A stretch of DNA of 64,000 bases from Jaltomata sinuosa (lineage: Eukaryota > Streptophyta > Magnoliopsida > Solanales > Solanaceae): assembly GCA_003996215.1 (NCBI GenBank), contig QJPP01001716.1, positions 124,001-188,000 of the forward strand, in the 5' to 3' direction. The notes beneath the pieces were generated by a model. It was given only the letters and a program-made list of their open reading frames with translations. It was not told where the DNA came from and made no database searches. Within the stretch, counting starts at the first letter, position 1, and each line of letters begins with the position of its first letter. Below are positions 1-11,425 of the stretch, one piece after another. The translations under genes and the position numbers were made by a program.

Positions 1-1092
1 AAACTTCTCTTTTTATTGGCCAAGCACCGCCTATAAAGCTACACTGCTAGCGTCGCACATAAGCTCAAATAGTTTTTACCAGTCCGGTGCAATGATAATA
101 GGGGTGGAGGTTAGCTTTTCTTTCAAGGTGAGGAAAGCCGTCATACATCTATCATCAAAGTCAAATTTGGCCTCCTTTTCTAGTAGCTTACATAGAGGGT
201 AAGCTACTTCTGAGAAGTCTTTGATAAAGCGCCTATAGAATCCGGCATGGCCTAGAAATCTCCGGATGCCCTCCACAATTTTCGGAGGGGGTAGCTTTGA
301 TATAACCTTGATTTTGGCTTGATCAACTTCAAGCCCCTTTTAGGAAATCTTGTGCCCCTAAACTATCCCTTTCTTCACCATGAAGTGACATTTTTCCTAT
401 TTCAACACCAAATTTGTTTCCTCACACCATTTAAGTTCCTCTTCTAGATGTTCAAGTCAATCGCTAAACTCATCCCCAACCACAGAGAAATAATCCATAA
501 AGATCTCCATGGTATATTCCACCATATCTGAGAATATCAACATCATACACCTTTGGAAAGTGGACGGAGCATTGCAAATCCCAAAAGGCATTCTTTTGAA
601 AGCAAAGGTCCCATATGGACATGTGAAAGTGGTCTTCTCTTGGTCCTCTAGAGTGATTGAAATTTATTTGTACCCGAAATAACCATCTAGAAAACAATAG
701 AAGCCACCGCCCACCAATCGGTCTAGCATTTGGTCTATGAATGGGAGAGGAAAATGGTCCTTTTCAATCCAAGAATTAAACTTTCTATAGTCCATAAACA
801 CTCTCCAACTGGTCACGGACCTGAGAGCAATCATCTCATCTTTCTTATTTGGCACCACTATAATTCTACCCTTCTTTGGTACGCATTGCACTGGGCTAAC
901 CCAAGTGCTATCTGATATGGGAAAGACCACCCCCGTGTCTAACCACTTAATAATTTCTTTCTTCACCACCTCTTGCATTGGTGGGTTTATCCTTCGTTGG
1001 TGCTCAATGGAAGGAATGCTTTCTTCTTGTAGGTTAATTTTGTGCATGCATATTCTCGGAGGTATACCTATTATGTCAGCAATTGTCCATCC
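1..1092 (-). pseudogene. Reverse transcriptase / start of RNase H of Athila element A, broken
   Basis: The minus strand encodes the RT of element A in an open frame down to about 664, then in another frame to the window edge. Recognisable parts in order are the RT entry GIPPRICMHKI near 1090-1060, WVSPVQCVPKKG, the palm FMDYRKFN, the KDHFPLPFIDQM segment, PFGICNAPSTF, and the thumb/RNase H junction FLGHAGFYRRFIKDFS at about 210-276. The catalytic FMDD box reads FMDY near 485-502, so one of the two metal-binding aspartates is lost. Several stops lie between 300 and 470. Integrase would lie beyond the left edge. Confidence 0.8.
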
Positions 1093-2792
1093 TAGATCTC
1101 GGATATGCTTCTTCAACACCTTAAGCAAAGCTTCCACTTTCTTGTCGCTCAACTTATTGGAAATAATGATCAACAAGGTCTCATCAGCACCCAAGTAGGC
1201 GTATTTCAAGTGGGATGGTAATGGTTTAAGCTCCAAGGTAGGTGGTTCCATGATTGAGGTTTTGGATGGTGGAGTTTGTCTGTTCTTTAGGTCAAGATCA
1301 AGTTTCTTAAGAGGGTAAGAGTAGGAGCCCATTCCTACCAACGCACAACAAATTTCATCACACTCTTCTACCCCCTCACCATCATGATTTAATGATACCG
1401 CTTCTAACACTTCATCGACAAATCCCTCTCTCATGTGCAAGTCAATGCTTTCCTTGATTTTTCCAATTATGAAAGCCATTTGGGGATCACTCGGTTGCCT
1501 CATAGATCTATTCACATCAAAGGTGGCTTCCTCATCATTGACAACATATTTCAACTCTCTCGAGTCTATTTTGCTTAATGTACACCCAGTTTTTAAATTA
1601 GGTTGCCCCAAGATAATAGGTATCTCGAAGCGTCCTTTGCAATCAAACACAACAAAATCCTTATGGTATACAATCTGTCCCACCTTAATCAAAATATCGC
1701 AACCAACCCCCACGGGGTGCTTCATCGACAGATCCATCATAATAAACTTCATGTTTGTGATAGTGGGCTACCCCAACTCCAGTCATCTAAAGGTGGCCAA
1801 GGACATCAATTTGACACTTGCATTTTCATCGCACACTAACCTTGTGGATGTGTGAACTACCCTCGAATCACAAACACTGTGTACACCCGGCATCACCGCA
1901 TTATTAGTGAACTCACCCGATAGAATTGCACTACTAAAAGGAGATAGTTGAACTTCCCCGACGTCCTCTAAATTGCAAGTGGTGCATAACTCTTTCACAA
2001 ACTTGGCATATTTGGGCATATTGTTAAAAGCAGTACTTGTGGGCACATTGATGGTGATTCTCTTCAATATAGACTCAAAATCTCTCAGATTTTCATCCAC
2101 TTTTTATTCCAAAAAACATTAAGGGAATAGGGGCGGACATGTAAGGAAAGGTTTGAAACTTTAGGCACCTTGCTCTCACGTTGAATAGATTTGGTCAAAC
2201 CATTTCCCAAAGTTTGCTTGTTTCTAGGCTTGCTTATTATTAGCATAGCAACATCAACAGGGTTGAGTGAGCTCTTTACACCACTACTCCCTTCTTCATT
2301 CATGGCATACCTAGATTTGAATTGCGAACTATGCCAAAGCATTCTATCTTCAAGATGTTCAATGGTTATGGAGTGCGATTGCATGGTTTGGGTAAGACTT
2401 CCAAGGTCATGACTCAACTCCTCAATGACTCTGTAGGTTTTCCTTGCTTTCTCTAACACCTGTACAAGCATACTTTCAATTCTACAGTCATCATATCATT
2501 CATTATGACCTTGATTCCCATGATCATATCTGCCCAAACTTTGAGAGTTATTATGGGAACTTATCTCATGGTCAACTGTAAACACCTCATCACTACCATC
2601 ATTCAAACTCTCACCATTTTCTACTAGCCTCACACCCCCAACAATGCCAATGGCGTTGATTTTTTCAACTCAGTCATTTGAGGCACTCCTCACCATAAAT
2701 TCAAGGAGTGTGGAAGTGATTGATAGCTCTCTAACCCTTTGTGCATCATTCTTTAACCAATCCTCAATCTATTTAGTGGAGGTCGCACCCAT
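1093..2792 (-). pseudogene. gag C-terminal remnant, protease and PR-RT linker of Athila element A
   Basis: Reading leftwards from an ATG at 2792, the frames give a hydrophilic gag tail with a coiled-coil-like stretch (LSHDLGSLTQTMQSH, about 2085-2471). A region preceding protease follows (1783-2100), then the protease C-terminal half with FEIPIILGQPNLKTG (about 1752-1560) and a linker to RT. Stops and frameshifts separate these blocks. The gag core domain seen in elements B and C is absent. The aspartic protease DxGA motif is not clearly preserved. Confidence 0.65.
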
Positions 2793-2995
2793 TGCTCCCT
2801 CGGCTCCCAAAAATCCAACTTAAGGTCTAACATGGCATAAAAAATCAAGTTCAAGTGAGTTGATTGAGAAGTACTGGCATTGTTTCTTGAGTGATGTGTG
2901 CCTACAATCCACCACAAACAACAAATAAAAGTAAAAGAACAAGCACTCTCAAAGTAACTTCAAATCAACAATCAAAAATAGCTATTAACTCAAGT

Positions 2996-3012
2996 CCTCG
3001 GCAACGATGCCA
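2996..3012 (-). other. Primer-binding site of element A (tRNA-Asp type, degenerate)
   Basis: On the minus strand the bases just downstream of the LTR read TGGCATCGTTGCCGAGG. This differs at two positions from TGGCGCCGTTGCCGGGG, the complement of the plant tRNA-Asp(GUC) 3' end. It lies five bases from the LTR edge. Confidence 0.8.
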
Positions 3013-3017
3013 TTTTT

Positions 3018-4527
3018 TGATAAATGCTCAAACATACTCTCCCATGAGGAGGTATCGGTGATTGTCAAGCAAAACACATTTATAAGTACCTAATGGATTT
3101 TGAGGTCGTACCCACAGAGACTTGTATATAGCACAATGATGATTGTATAGAAATGACTTCACTAAGAGAGTAAGTATTTAAATGCAAGAAAGTAAAGAAT
3201 TAGTGGGAATTGGGAATTCTGTCACAAAAATTCAATTCAAGCAAGACGGTAAAGTAAAACGGGTGTACAAATGAGAGTAGACGACTAAGGATATGTATCC
3301 AATAGGGATTTAATGTGGGATAGGGTGTTTGTCTATTCATACTTAATTCTCCCTTATTGACATTGGTAGCCTTGGTCATGGGTATGGTTGTTTATCTCTC
3401 AATCAACAATCATATATTCGATAATCCCAGGTAGAGCACTATCAGTTAAATCATCAAACAACCAAGATCAAGCTTGGGGAGGTCACACTATCTCTAGCTT
3501 AGACCCTTAAATGGGTGATTCCATCGATATAAGCTATTTCTAGCCTGAAATATGAATGGAGTCCCAAGTTCCCACTAGTAATTTCACATCTGAAACTATG
3601 AAATTCTCTATCAAGCAACAACATAGTCAAGTAATGAAAATTAATATTTGCGACAACCAATTTTAGGATTAAAACTTGGTGAAACTACTAGACCCATGTC
3701 AAATAAGCAATTATAAGTAAGAATTAACAACACCCACACCCATTTTTCAAGCACTCATTATCAACACATCCCTAGACAATTGAAATTAGCTACTCATAAT
3801 AAAGGAAAGAGATATACCAAATGGGTAAGTCAAATTCCTCTTCATTCAAGTGTTATTTCAAGTTCTAACCTCTGTTTTTGTACACAAATGGTTAACAAAG
3901 ATTTGGAAGAGAGAATGGATAGAAACCCTCTTCTTCTTGGAGAGGATAACTTATTGTCAAAGCTAAAAAATTTCTTTAAAATATTCAGGACTGAAGCATA
4001 TTCTACAATTGTGCCTAAATTGGTTTTTTATACTTTCTCAAGCCATCACTAATTTTTTGGACAAAATTGCCCTTCGAGTGGCGTGCGCCGCAACATGCGG
4101 TTCACACGTCATGATGTGCACATCACACACCATTTTAAGTTGAACTAGTGACTTCAGCTAATATTGGAGGCTTCGTGCAAAGGAGGTGTGGTTTGCACTA
4201 TGAGTTGTGCGAGTCGCACAACGACCGCACCCCTTAGCAGGTTTTTCAGTGACTTTTGAGGCTCTATGCAGTGAAGGTTCATTTCACACCACAGCTTGTT
4301 CATGTCGCGTGGGCACCGCATCTCAGGGCAGAATCTCCATATTTTCTGATCACTTCACACTTCACTCCTTTTAAGCTCTTTTTGGGTCCATTTTCTTATT
4401 TTTCATCTTTTATCACAAGTACCTACATACACATCAATAAAGGCCATAAGAACCTCTAAATCTATTCAAAACATAGCAATAATTCATGGATAAAGGCTCA
4501 ATAAGTCGGTAGATTATTGACTTATCA
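3018..4527 (-). repeat. 5' LTR of Athila element A
   Basis: The 1510-base LTR reads TGATAAGTCAATAATC at its start and ends TTTATCA next to the PBS (minus sense). It contains a cluster of CG-rich palindromes (4080-4330), the best being TTGTGCGAGTCGCACAA at 4205-4221. The terminal hairpin (4501-4527) carries a paired change relative to the other Athila LTRs here. Small ORFs within it are not genes. Confidence 0.85.
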
Positions 4528-4710
4528 TCCATCACGACCACCACACAAATAGCAATTACGCCCATCATAAGAGCAAGAAGGTGAATACCTCCCTCTCCTA
4601 GGACCAATTTTACATCTTTGCCCAAGGTGGGGTCCTCCACAATAAACACAATAGTCAGGGATATAAACTGGGATGTAACCACAAACTTTTCTATCATTAT
4701 GAGATGCCAT
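4528..4710 (-). pseudogene. Cysteine-rich N-terminus of gag-like ORF of element D
   Basis: An ATG at 4710 opens about 60 residues running to a stop near the junction with element A. The peptide is rich in cysteine and glycine: YCVYCGGPHLGQRC, then a short basic stretch, then CYLCGGRDG. It resembles zinc-knuckle spacing (C-x2-C-x3-H-x4-C) at the very N-terminus, where the gag of B and C has no such motif. The ORF is interrupted by the insertion of element A. I infer a gag leader protein because it directly follows the PBS; its function is unknown. Confidence 0.5.
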
Positions 4711-4819
4711 GGTATCAATCAACAAAATAAAACTAAACAAAATAAAAAAAAACTATTCATAAATTTGAACTAAAGTTAGTAAACTGAAATTCTAAACTAA
4801 CTCAATACGCCAAATTGTT

Positions 4820-4836
4820 CCCCGGCAATGGCGCCA
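4820..4836 (-). other. Primer-binding site of element D (tRNA-Asp)
   Basis: The minus strand reads TGGCGCCATTGCCGGGG, one mismatch from the complement of the plant tRNA-Asp 3' end, four bases after the LTR end TTATCA. Confidence 0.9.
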
Positions 4837-4840
4837 TTTT

Positions 4841-5384
4841 TGATAACGCTCAAACATACTCTCCAAGATGGAGGTATCAATGATCGTTAAGCAAAACACA
4901 TTTATATTCCCAAGAGGAGTCGGGGTCGATCCCACAGAGAATAATGTAATCATGATTGAGCTAACAAAGAATAAAAGAAACTTATTGAAGTTCAAACAGT
5001 AAAAATAAAAGATATCGATAGGGGGGTTTTAAACTAAAACAAAAGATTAAAAAAATCAAATAAAGGATAGATTGATCAATGGCTTTCACCTTGCTTTCAC
5101 CAAGAAAGGACAATAGGGGAGAGTTGGGAATGGGAATTCAATTCACAAGACTTGCACCCGATTAACACATGGGTAGTCTTGGCTAAAGGTATGCTCAACC
5201 AACTTTTGACCAATCAAGCAAATAACCCCATGGGTTCTCTTGAATCACCGCGAGTGAGAAATAACCAACTAATTAACTTAGGTAAGTTAGGCTATTTCTA
5301 ACCCCAACTCTTAGATAGGAGTTTCCGGCACCAAACAATCTCTAGCCTTGATCTAGAGTGGAAACCCCAAATCCCTACTATTAA
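4841..5384 (-). repeat. 5' LTR of element D, inner part
   Basis: LTR sequence from the PBS-side end up to the insertion of the 8.5-kb element. It resembles the corresponding parts of the LTRs at 3018 and 60158 (conserved CTCAAACATACTCTCC stretch and the 'tagcctt...ggtatg' block). The last five bases, ATTAA (5380-5384), are the target duplication. Confidence 0.8.
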
Positions 5385-5994
5385 TACGACCCAACCTACT
5401 GAGCCGTCCAAGCGCCTACTCTATGCACCTAGATAGACGAACCCTTACCACCCATCCCAATAGGTAAAAATGGAAAAGCCAGATATAACCATAAAATCTT
5501 CCTTTTTGTTAAATGACAAACCTTTACAACCTTTTATTCAGGAAAACCCCTTTAAGAAGAATACAATAAAACAATTTTACGATTATAAATCACCCTCCCT
5601 AGGACCTAGTCTAAACAGGTACAAGAGCTACTATAAGATTTATACAATGAAAAGTAAGATGACACAGCTCCCACCATAGAGACGAGAAGTAAAAGTTGTT
5701 GAAGGTTTTCATCATCCTGTACCTACGAAACATCGTCAACCCTGCAACCAGACTATACTAAAAAGGTATAGTAAGAGTAGAATCAATACAAACACACATA
5801 CTGGTAGGCATCATTGGTTGACCCGAATCCACTCATACCATCATATAAGAAAATCAAGGAAACCATGAAATTAACCAATGTAGTCACATCCCCCAACATC
5901 ATGGGTTCTGCTTTAACCCTTCCTATCCCTTCCGCTATCAACTCCCTCACTCGGGACCCTACACCCTGGCTCCTAGGACTTCGCGAGTCATACT

Positions 5995-6068
5995 AACCTT
6001 AGACATTCCAAGTCACCTTAACCTTAGACTTTCCAAGTCACCTTAACGTTAGACTTTCCAGGTCACCT
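5995..6068. repeat. Three 25-bp tandem units in the left LTR
   Basis: Three near-identical units beginning AACCTTAGAC and ending CAAGTCACCTT. The right LTR has only two (12076-12124), so unit number changed after insertion or differs between source LTRs. Confidence 0.85.
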
Positions 6069-6546
6069 AACTCAGACTTGGACTATCCCTCTGTTGTTCT
6101 TAGTCAACCCCTATGACTATATACCCAGACAACCCAGTAACTGTCAATTCAGACCCCTTACCCTCATGGTAGTACTCACAAGTATCCGGACCTCTAAGGG
6201 ATCCCTAGACAAACCTCGACATGATAAATATCAGCTAGTAACGCAATGCCAGACTCTCAGTCATTCCCCTAGCTTACCAACAACGTGTAATCCCCTTCAC
6301 AACCATTGACCATATTCAATGACAAAAACAAATACGTTCCATTTTACTTAACCCGGACCCACCCTGGGATCTCCCTAACAACACTTAAGTGTTAAACATG
6401 TAACCTAGTCTAAACCAAGACCCAACTTACAATCAACTATAATAATAACCCGGCCTCTCAAGAACCATAAGAAATTATCACAATTCAAGAATACAACCCG
6501 GTCCATTCGTGGAACCATCAAAAGAATAAGATAATACAATTAGAAT

Positions 6547-6700
6547 AACCCGTACCAGGCGTGGTACCCGAGCCAACCATTAAGAATTCTCATACCATGC
6601 ATGGTACCCGAGCCAACCATTATATACCCATACCCAGCGTGGTACCTGAGCAAATCGTTAGTAATTCCCATACAAGGTGTGGTACCCGAGCCAACCGAAT
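6547..6700. repeat. Four ~38-bp tandem units in the left LTR
   Basis: Each unit has the core GGTACCCGAGCCAACC preceded by a TACCAGGCGT-like stretch. The same four-unit array lies in the right LTR at 12604-12756, so the array predates this insertion. Confidence 0.85.
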
Positions 6701-7791
6701 GTCATAACAAGTCCAACATATCACAACCAATGAACAAACATACTTGTAAAACCAACAAGCAAACAAAAGAAGTTCATTTCACAAGACTGATTACCGGACA
6801 ACTAGGCATTCACAATTCATTCCCTAAAACATGCAACTCAGACACTACTACGAAAAATTATGTGAATACATAATGCATATTAGAAATCAATAACCATCAC
6901 CTACCCTTACCCCGAGTACGTAACTCAACCTTGCATCTCATTTGAAGACCAAATCCCGTTCACCCCTTGTTAACACACCTTAGCAGCTACATTGATTTCT
7001 GAATCTTCCCGTCGATAACTACAATATGAGGGAAACCACCCCCCTTTAACCTTAGCATTTCAACCACTCTTTACTAGTAAACTCATTTTACCGACTCCCT
7101 ATCCAAGATTTCCCCTTTTTTCTAAACATTTAGTTACCCAAGCATTTTTGGTTACCCAAACCATCCCGACATCCTAGTCCCTGAATTCTATTATTGCCAT
7201 TTCTAATTCATATGTAAAGCCCGAATTATGACAACACAATAATAATACCCAACCAAATCTCAATTCATACATAACCAACACTACAATCCACCAGACTCCG
7301 TTCACGAAGGCCTAATCATAGATTCTCCTTTTTAACTATACAATAAGTATAAATGTAAATAGTTCAATCTACTCAATAAGAAAACCTAGCCTACCTTGAT
7401 GACAAGCAGTCCCTAATGCATTTTTGGCTTTGAAATCTATTGCTTTGCATCCCTTTTGCCAAAATCTCTCCTCCTCCGGCTCCTGAGCCTTGGAGCAGCC
7501 TAGGAGGATTTTTGGAGAAACCCTTATATGTTTTCCAACTGAGCAAAAGAAGTCTTTTACTTAAAATTGTGTAACAGGCTACTGCCTCCCGTCATCCTGC
7601 TATAGTAGACGGCCATCCGCTATAGTGGAATAAATAATACTATAGCGGAGTGACGTCAGCCCGAACAAAGTTTTAAAATTAAAAATTATTTGTTACATCA
7701 ACCTCACTTAATACAAAAAAAATTTAAGGTGTTCCCAAAACTCTGCAATATCGTGAATCCTGAAATAATGACGGATTCAGTTGTTAAAACA

Positions 7792-8275
7792 AATACCAAT
7801 TTACCCATCGTTCATCCCTGAACGATCCTAAAAATAACAAGATGTGGAGGACTAGCCCGGGGGTCTCATGGTCCCAAGAGACCGCATATTTATGAACTTA
7901 TGCCAAATACCAAACCTTCTCTTATTTAGTCACGTCAACTCAAAGAAAATAATAGATCACGCTTCTTGGGAAATTTTTTGAGCCGCTCTAGGGATTTTTT
8001 TTTTACACGTGATTTCCCCGAGTACCCAAGAAATTCGGGGCCTCATGGCATGTCAGAGCAAAAGAATTCAAAAAGACCCGGGAGAACCTTTCATTTCCCA
8101 AAATGAACTGACACATCTGCCATAGCGGACATTATATCGCTATAGTGGAGCAGCGACAGCTATTGCGGTTGTCAACCGATTGAAATAGGGGAGAAACAGG
8201 TTTTCATCCCCATTCTCCTCTATTTCCTTTCAAAATACTCTCTTCTTCTCACACAATCACCCCACTCTAGATGTG
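7792..8275 (+). promoter_or_regulatory. Non-coding DNA upstream of the antisense ORF, candidate leader
   Basis: No ORF is supported here. Near 8120-8170 there is a cluster of CTATAG-type palindromes. From about 8185 to 8275 the plus strand becomes C/T-rich (tctcttcttctcacac), as in plant 5' leaders, and it ends at a candidate splice donor TGTG/GTAATT (8276). The equivalent stretch in element B (about 39300-39569) has the same composition and position. A promoter is inferred, not seen. Confidence 0.35.
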
Positions 8276-8965
8276 GTAATTTCTAGGTAAAAATCATTCT
8301 CACTTGCTACTTTACTTCCCCGCACGATTATAGATAGGATTGTGGTAGAAAATAGTGACTTGGGGTATACATTGTAGTTGGTTTTTGAACTTGATCTTGG
8401 GTTTTATTTTCTATTGAATTTCTGAAGCATGGATGGTTTCCTTAGGTTTACAATGCCTCCTCAGCATTCTGGGCATAAGGATTATGAACTTTTTGCCAAA
8501 ATAGTGTGGGAGGTGGAGGGTTGTTCTTAAATAAACTTGTGATTTGGACGGAATTTAGGGGTTATAATGTCCAAATTTTTGTAGAAAATTGTAATAGGAT
8601 ACTTTAGAAGCACTGATCTGAGCTTAGATTGTTAAAAATGGAGTTTTTGGTCAAGGGGCTCCATTGTTGCACCCCTTGGAGTTTTTGGGATGATGAATAC
8701 CACTATAGTGGTTGGGTTACACAATAGTGGTTGGGTTCTGCTATAGCGGTCTCGTTAAAGTGGAGAAATATCCACTATAGTGGTTCCTCCATAGCAGATG
8801 ATCGTCCGCTATAGCGATTCTGCCATAACGGATGATCGTCCGCTATAGCAGACTACAGCAAAACAGTAGCCCCTCCAGGATAACACTTAGAAAAAAAATT
8901 CCCCTTGTTTTTCTTAATCCCTTATGCCTTATTAAGTTCTAACCCCACCCCTTATTACATTGCAG
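8276..8965 (+). other. Candidate intron upstream of the antisense ORF
   Basis: The donor is GTAATT at 8276 (alternative GTAAAA at 8287). The acceptor TTGCAG ends at 8965, with the plant branch-point consensus CTAAC at about 8939-8943 and a C/T-rich run between. The ORF ATG follows 13 bases later. The interval holds two perfect CCACTATAGTGG palindromes (8700-8711, 8772-8783). Confidence 0.4.
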
Positions 8966-8978
8966 GTTATCACACCCA

Positions 8979-10146
8979 ATGGATGAAGGACAATTGCTTG
9001 CGTATTCTTATGAGCATTTCCCCGATGAAGCTAGCCGAGAGAGGTTCATGGATTACTGGAGACTGGGTTTTTGTTATGAGAGGGGTGAAAAATGGTAGGG
9101 ATGGATGGAAAAGTAGCTTCCTTCTATCACAGACTTGAAGAGTTCAATTGGGTTTCATTGATAGTGGCTCCCCCTCCCGCTCATACAGGTTGGATGCGGG
9201 ACTTCTACGCCATACTTCCTCCCGTCCTATAGGATGATCCCAACCCCACTATCTGAATCTGAGGGGTAGATGTCCTTGTGTATGCTCAGACTATCAATGA
9301 GGTGCTAGGAGTGCCTCACATCTCCAATGCTGCATACGAGGCCAAGACTAGACTTTGGGATATGAGATGGTTGAGAGATACCTTGGTAGATGCAGAGTTC
9401 AGAGATCAGGTCTACTAGCCCAGCCTCGAGGGCATCAACAGTGCTTACTTCTTTGCTAATTCTAGGAGGTGGTTAAACTTGGTATCCTGAAGAATTTGCC
9501 CATCGGGTAACAAGACTGATGTGACTTATGCACGGGCCCTGGTGATTGCTTATGCCATGTAGGGAATTATGATGAATGTGGGGGAACAAATTATCTCCGA
9601 GTGGAAGGAATTCTACCTGGGTAATAGGAAGGGCCCCTATCTTCCGGGCTTGGTGTCTGAATTGTGCAGGCGGGTTGGGGTGCCCGAGGATCACACTGAC
9701 TTGGAGGTAGCTATGGATGACCCCTTTGACCCTCTTCGAGTGAAAGTGGTATCTTCCAAGAAGAAGAGAAAGGTAGATGAAGCAGGAAGTAGCCAGTCGG
9801 TTGAGGAGGCTGATGATGATGATGATGATGACACCCCTGCCCCTTCTAAGCTTCAGCCCCGATTTCTATCCACCAGCTCGAGGAGAATTTGGCCGCTGTC
9901 AGGAAGTTCATAGAGGACACTAATGCTGGAGGTGCAGTCACGCCCCCTTCTGCTCAGGAATTTGCAGCACTCCACAGGGAGTTAGAGGAAGACAAAAAGA
10001 TGAGGGGCTCTTGGGATCACATGTTTGCCCAAATGTGGAAGACCGTCAAGGTCATGTTTTCTTGCGTCGCCCCAGATCAGGAGCTTCCGACACTTGAGCC
10101 CGAAGACAGGCAGGAGTTCCCCTTCCTGAGTGATGATGAGGCTTAG
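8979..10146 (+). pseudogene. Antisense ORF, plant-transposon-protein-like, decayed
   Basis: From ATG 8979 to TAG 10144-10146 the frames give a protein of about 390 residues. It has an N-terminal block FMDYWRLGFCYERGEKW, then FYHRLEEFNWVSLIV, a central LVSELCRRVGVPED (about 9650-9690), a basic patch KKKRK (about 9760), a run of seven Asp (9810-9840), and a C-terminus with MWKTVKV and the ending FPFLSDDEA. It matches what I know of proteins annotated 'putative plant transposon protein', and the ORF in element E aligns with it at both ends. Frameshifts near 9110 and 9880 and several in-frame TAG/TGA codons show it is dead. It is antisense to its element. Function unknown. Confidence 0.65.
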
Positions 10147-11408
10147 GACCTCCTCCTCCCCTCTTTATTAAGACTATTTACTACTTTTTGGGTTTCGCCG
10201 CCGTTTGGGGCTTGTTTTAGATAGTATTTCCCTTCCCTTTCCCTTTTTGTTTTAAAGCAAGTGGATGCTTGTTTTAGACAATATCCCTTTTTAAGAATGC
10301 TACACTAGTTCAATGAGTGGTTTCCTGGTTTTACATAGCAATTTATAGCTTAACCATTACGTTTTAAAGCCCCGAGAATGAAATGAAAAATAGGGGAAAA
10401 TAGAGCAGGCATTCTGCACCGCACCCTTTCGCTATAGCAGTTGTCACTCTGTGATAGCAGTACCACCATAGCGATAAAAATACCGCTATAGCAGTATCAC
10501 CGTAGCGGTACAGGTCCGCTATGGTGGTCCCGACAGTAACAATCCAGAAATTTAAAATTTTCAGCAAGTGTACTCATCCCCCTTCCCAGTTATCATTGTC
10601 TAACCCCGTCAATCCCGCCATGGTCTTAAACCATCCCCAAGACCATTCCCGGCTATACACAAATCAAAATTTAGCATCTAATTATCACTAACGTAAAAGA
10701 TTCATAGAAGAAAGTTAATCAAAACAACGCCTCCTCGCTATTCAGCAGGGATAATCCCCCTGTTCCCATGGTTCCCAACCAAGTCCCTACTGTCCTGAAA
10801 CCGAAGTTTCCCTATAATCGTAAATCCTTTTCCCTCACCATCTTAACCAATGATGAGTCCCTTTCTTAAAATAACATGAAATATTGACTCCACGCATATA
10901 GCATTTTACCACAATTCAATCATAACAATATAAATTAAGACTACCTTTCGACCCATAAATTCACAGTCAGGCAACTAATCACATATCAATCAAGTAAGTC
11001 ATACAAGAACTGAACATACAACATTTCAACTTAGGCTACAACAAAATCAAGTCACATAAACTTACTCTCTATTCATCCCATGGATGGCCATTACCCGATC
11101 ATCAATGTCTTATCGCAACCTCTCAGGCAAGATACCAATTGGAACCTTCCCGGTTCCAACTCCTCTTGCTTGTTTTCATAAATGCCAGAGTCAAAACACA
11201 TCCTTTTTCTTATCGAGATACCAATTGGAATCGAGAGATACCAATTTGACTCAACTGATATAAGCAAGTAATGAACCGCACGAAAGGAATGAAAGAATGG
11301 ATGTTTCCCAGAAAGCATCATAGCTTTCCAAGGATTTTATGTGGGTGTCAACACACTAATCCGCAGGACTCTATTCGACATTTTGCTCTTGTACTGGGAG
11401 ACTTGTAA
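10147..11408. other. Non-coding internal region of the 8.5-kb element
   Basis: This is where gag and the start of pol would be in an autonomous relative. I see no retroviral motif in any frame. A CTATAG-palindrome cluster lies at 10430-10540; the rest is A/T-rich. The 60-75-codon ORFs here carry no recognisable motif. Confidence 0.6.
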
Positions 11409-11425
11409 CCTAGGCTCTAATGCCA
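11409..11425 (-). other. Primer-binding site of the 8.5-kb element (initiator tRNA-Met)
   Basis: The minus strand reads TGGCATTAGAGCCTAGG two bases after the LTR end, close to TGGTATCAGAGCCAGG, the complement of plant tRNA-iMet. This fixes the element orientation. Confidence 0.8.

Larger units (their letters stand above)
1..4527 (-). mobile_element. Athila-type Ty3/gypsy element A, 3' end outside the window
   Basis: This is the 5' part of a minus-strand LTR retrotransposon: 5' LTR at 3018-4527, a tRNA-Asp-type PBS, a gag C-terminal remnant, protease, RT and the start of RNase H, running off the left edge. The Athila assignment rests on the RT entry motif GIPPRICMHKI, on KDHFPLPFIDQML and on the Asp PBS. 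The right LTR edge (4527) abuts gag codons of element D, so A inserted into D. The gag core is missing, since only about 200 bases separate the PBS from C-terminal gag-like sequence. The left LTR and target duplication cannot be seen. Confidence 0.85.
5385..7791 (-). repeat. Left (3') LTR of the 8.5-kb element
   Basis: Starts TACGACCCAACC where the right copy reads TGTCATGACTCAACC, so the first bases are eroded. Ends TTGTTAAAACA. It carries two tandem arrays (5995-6068, 6547-6700) and a CTATAG-palindrome cluster near 7600-7650. ORFs of 60-90 codons inside it are chance reading. Confidence 0.85.

Noticed and set aside
730..1855. Plus-strand ORFs of 60-140 codons opposite element A
   Set aside because: They are mirror frames of the RT-protease region on the minus strand and show no recognisable motif.
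2996..3012. tRNA-like matches at 2996, 4820, 11409, 29198, 36324, 48577 and 60137
   Set aside because: Each matches only the 3' end of tRNA-Asp or tRNA-iMet and lies next to an LTR, so they are primer-binding sites, not tRNA genes.
3018..4842. A small TRIM-like element made of two LTRs around the 315-base segment 4528-4842
   Set aside because: The 315 bases hold a PBS and a gag start but no polypurine tract next to 4527, and element A has its own PBS at 2996. Insertion of A into D explains it more simply.
6547..6700. Repeated 38-bp units as a possible CRISPR-like or satellite array
   Set aside because: Only four imperfect units without unique spacers, present in both LTRs of one element in a plant genome.
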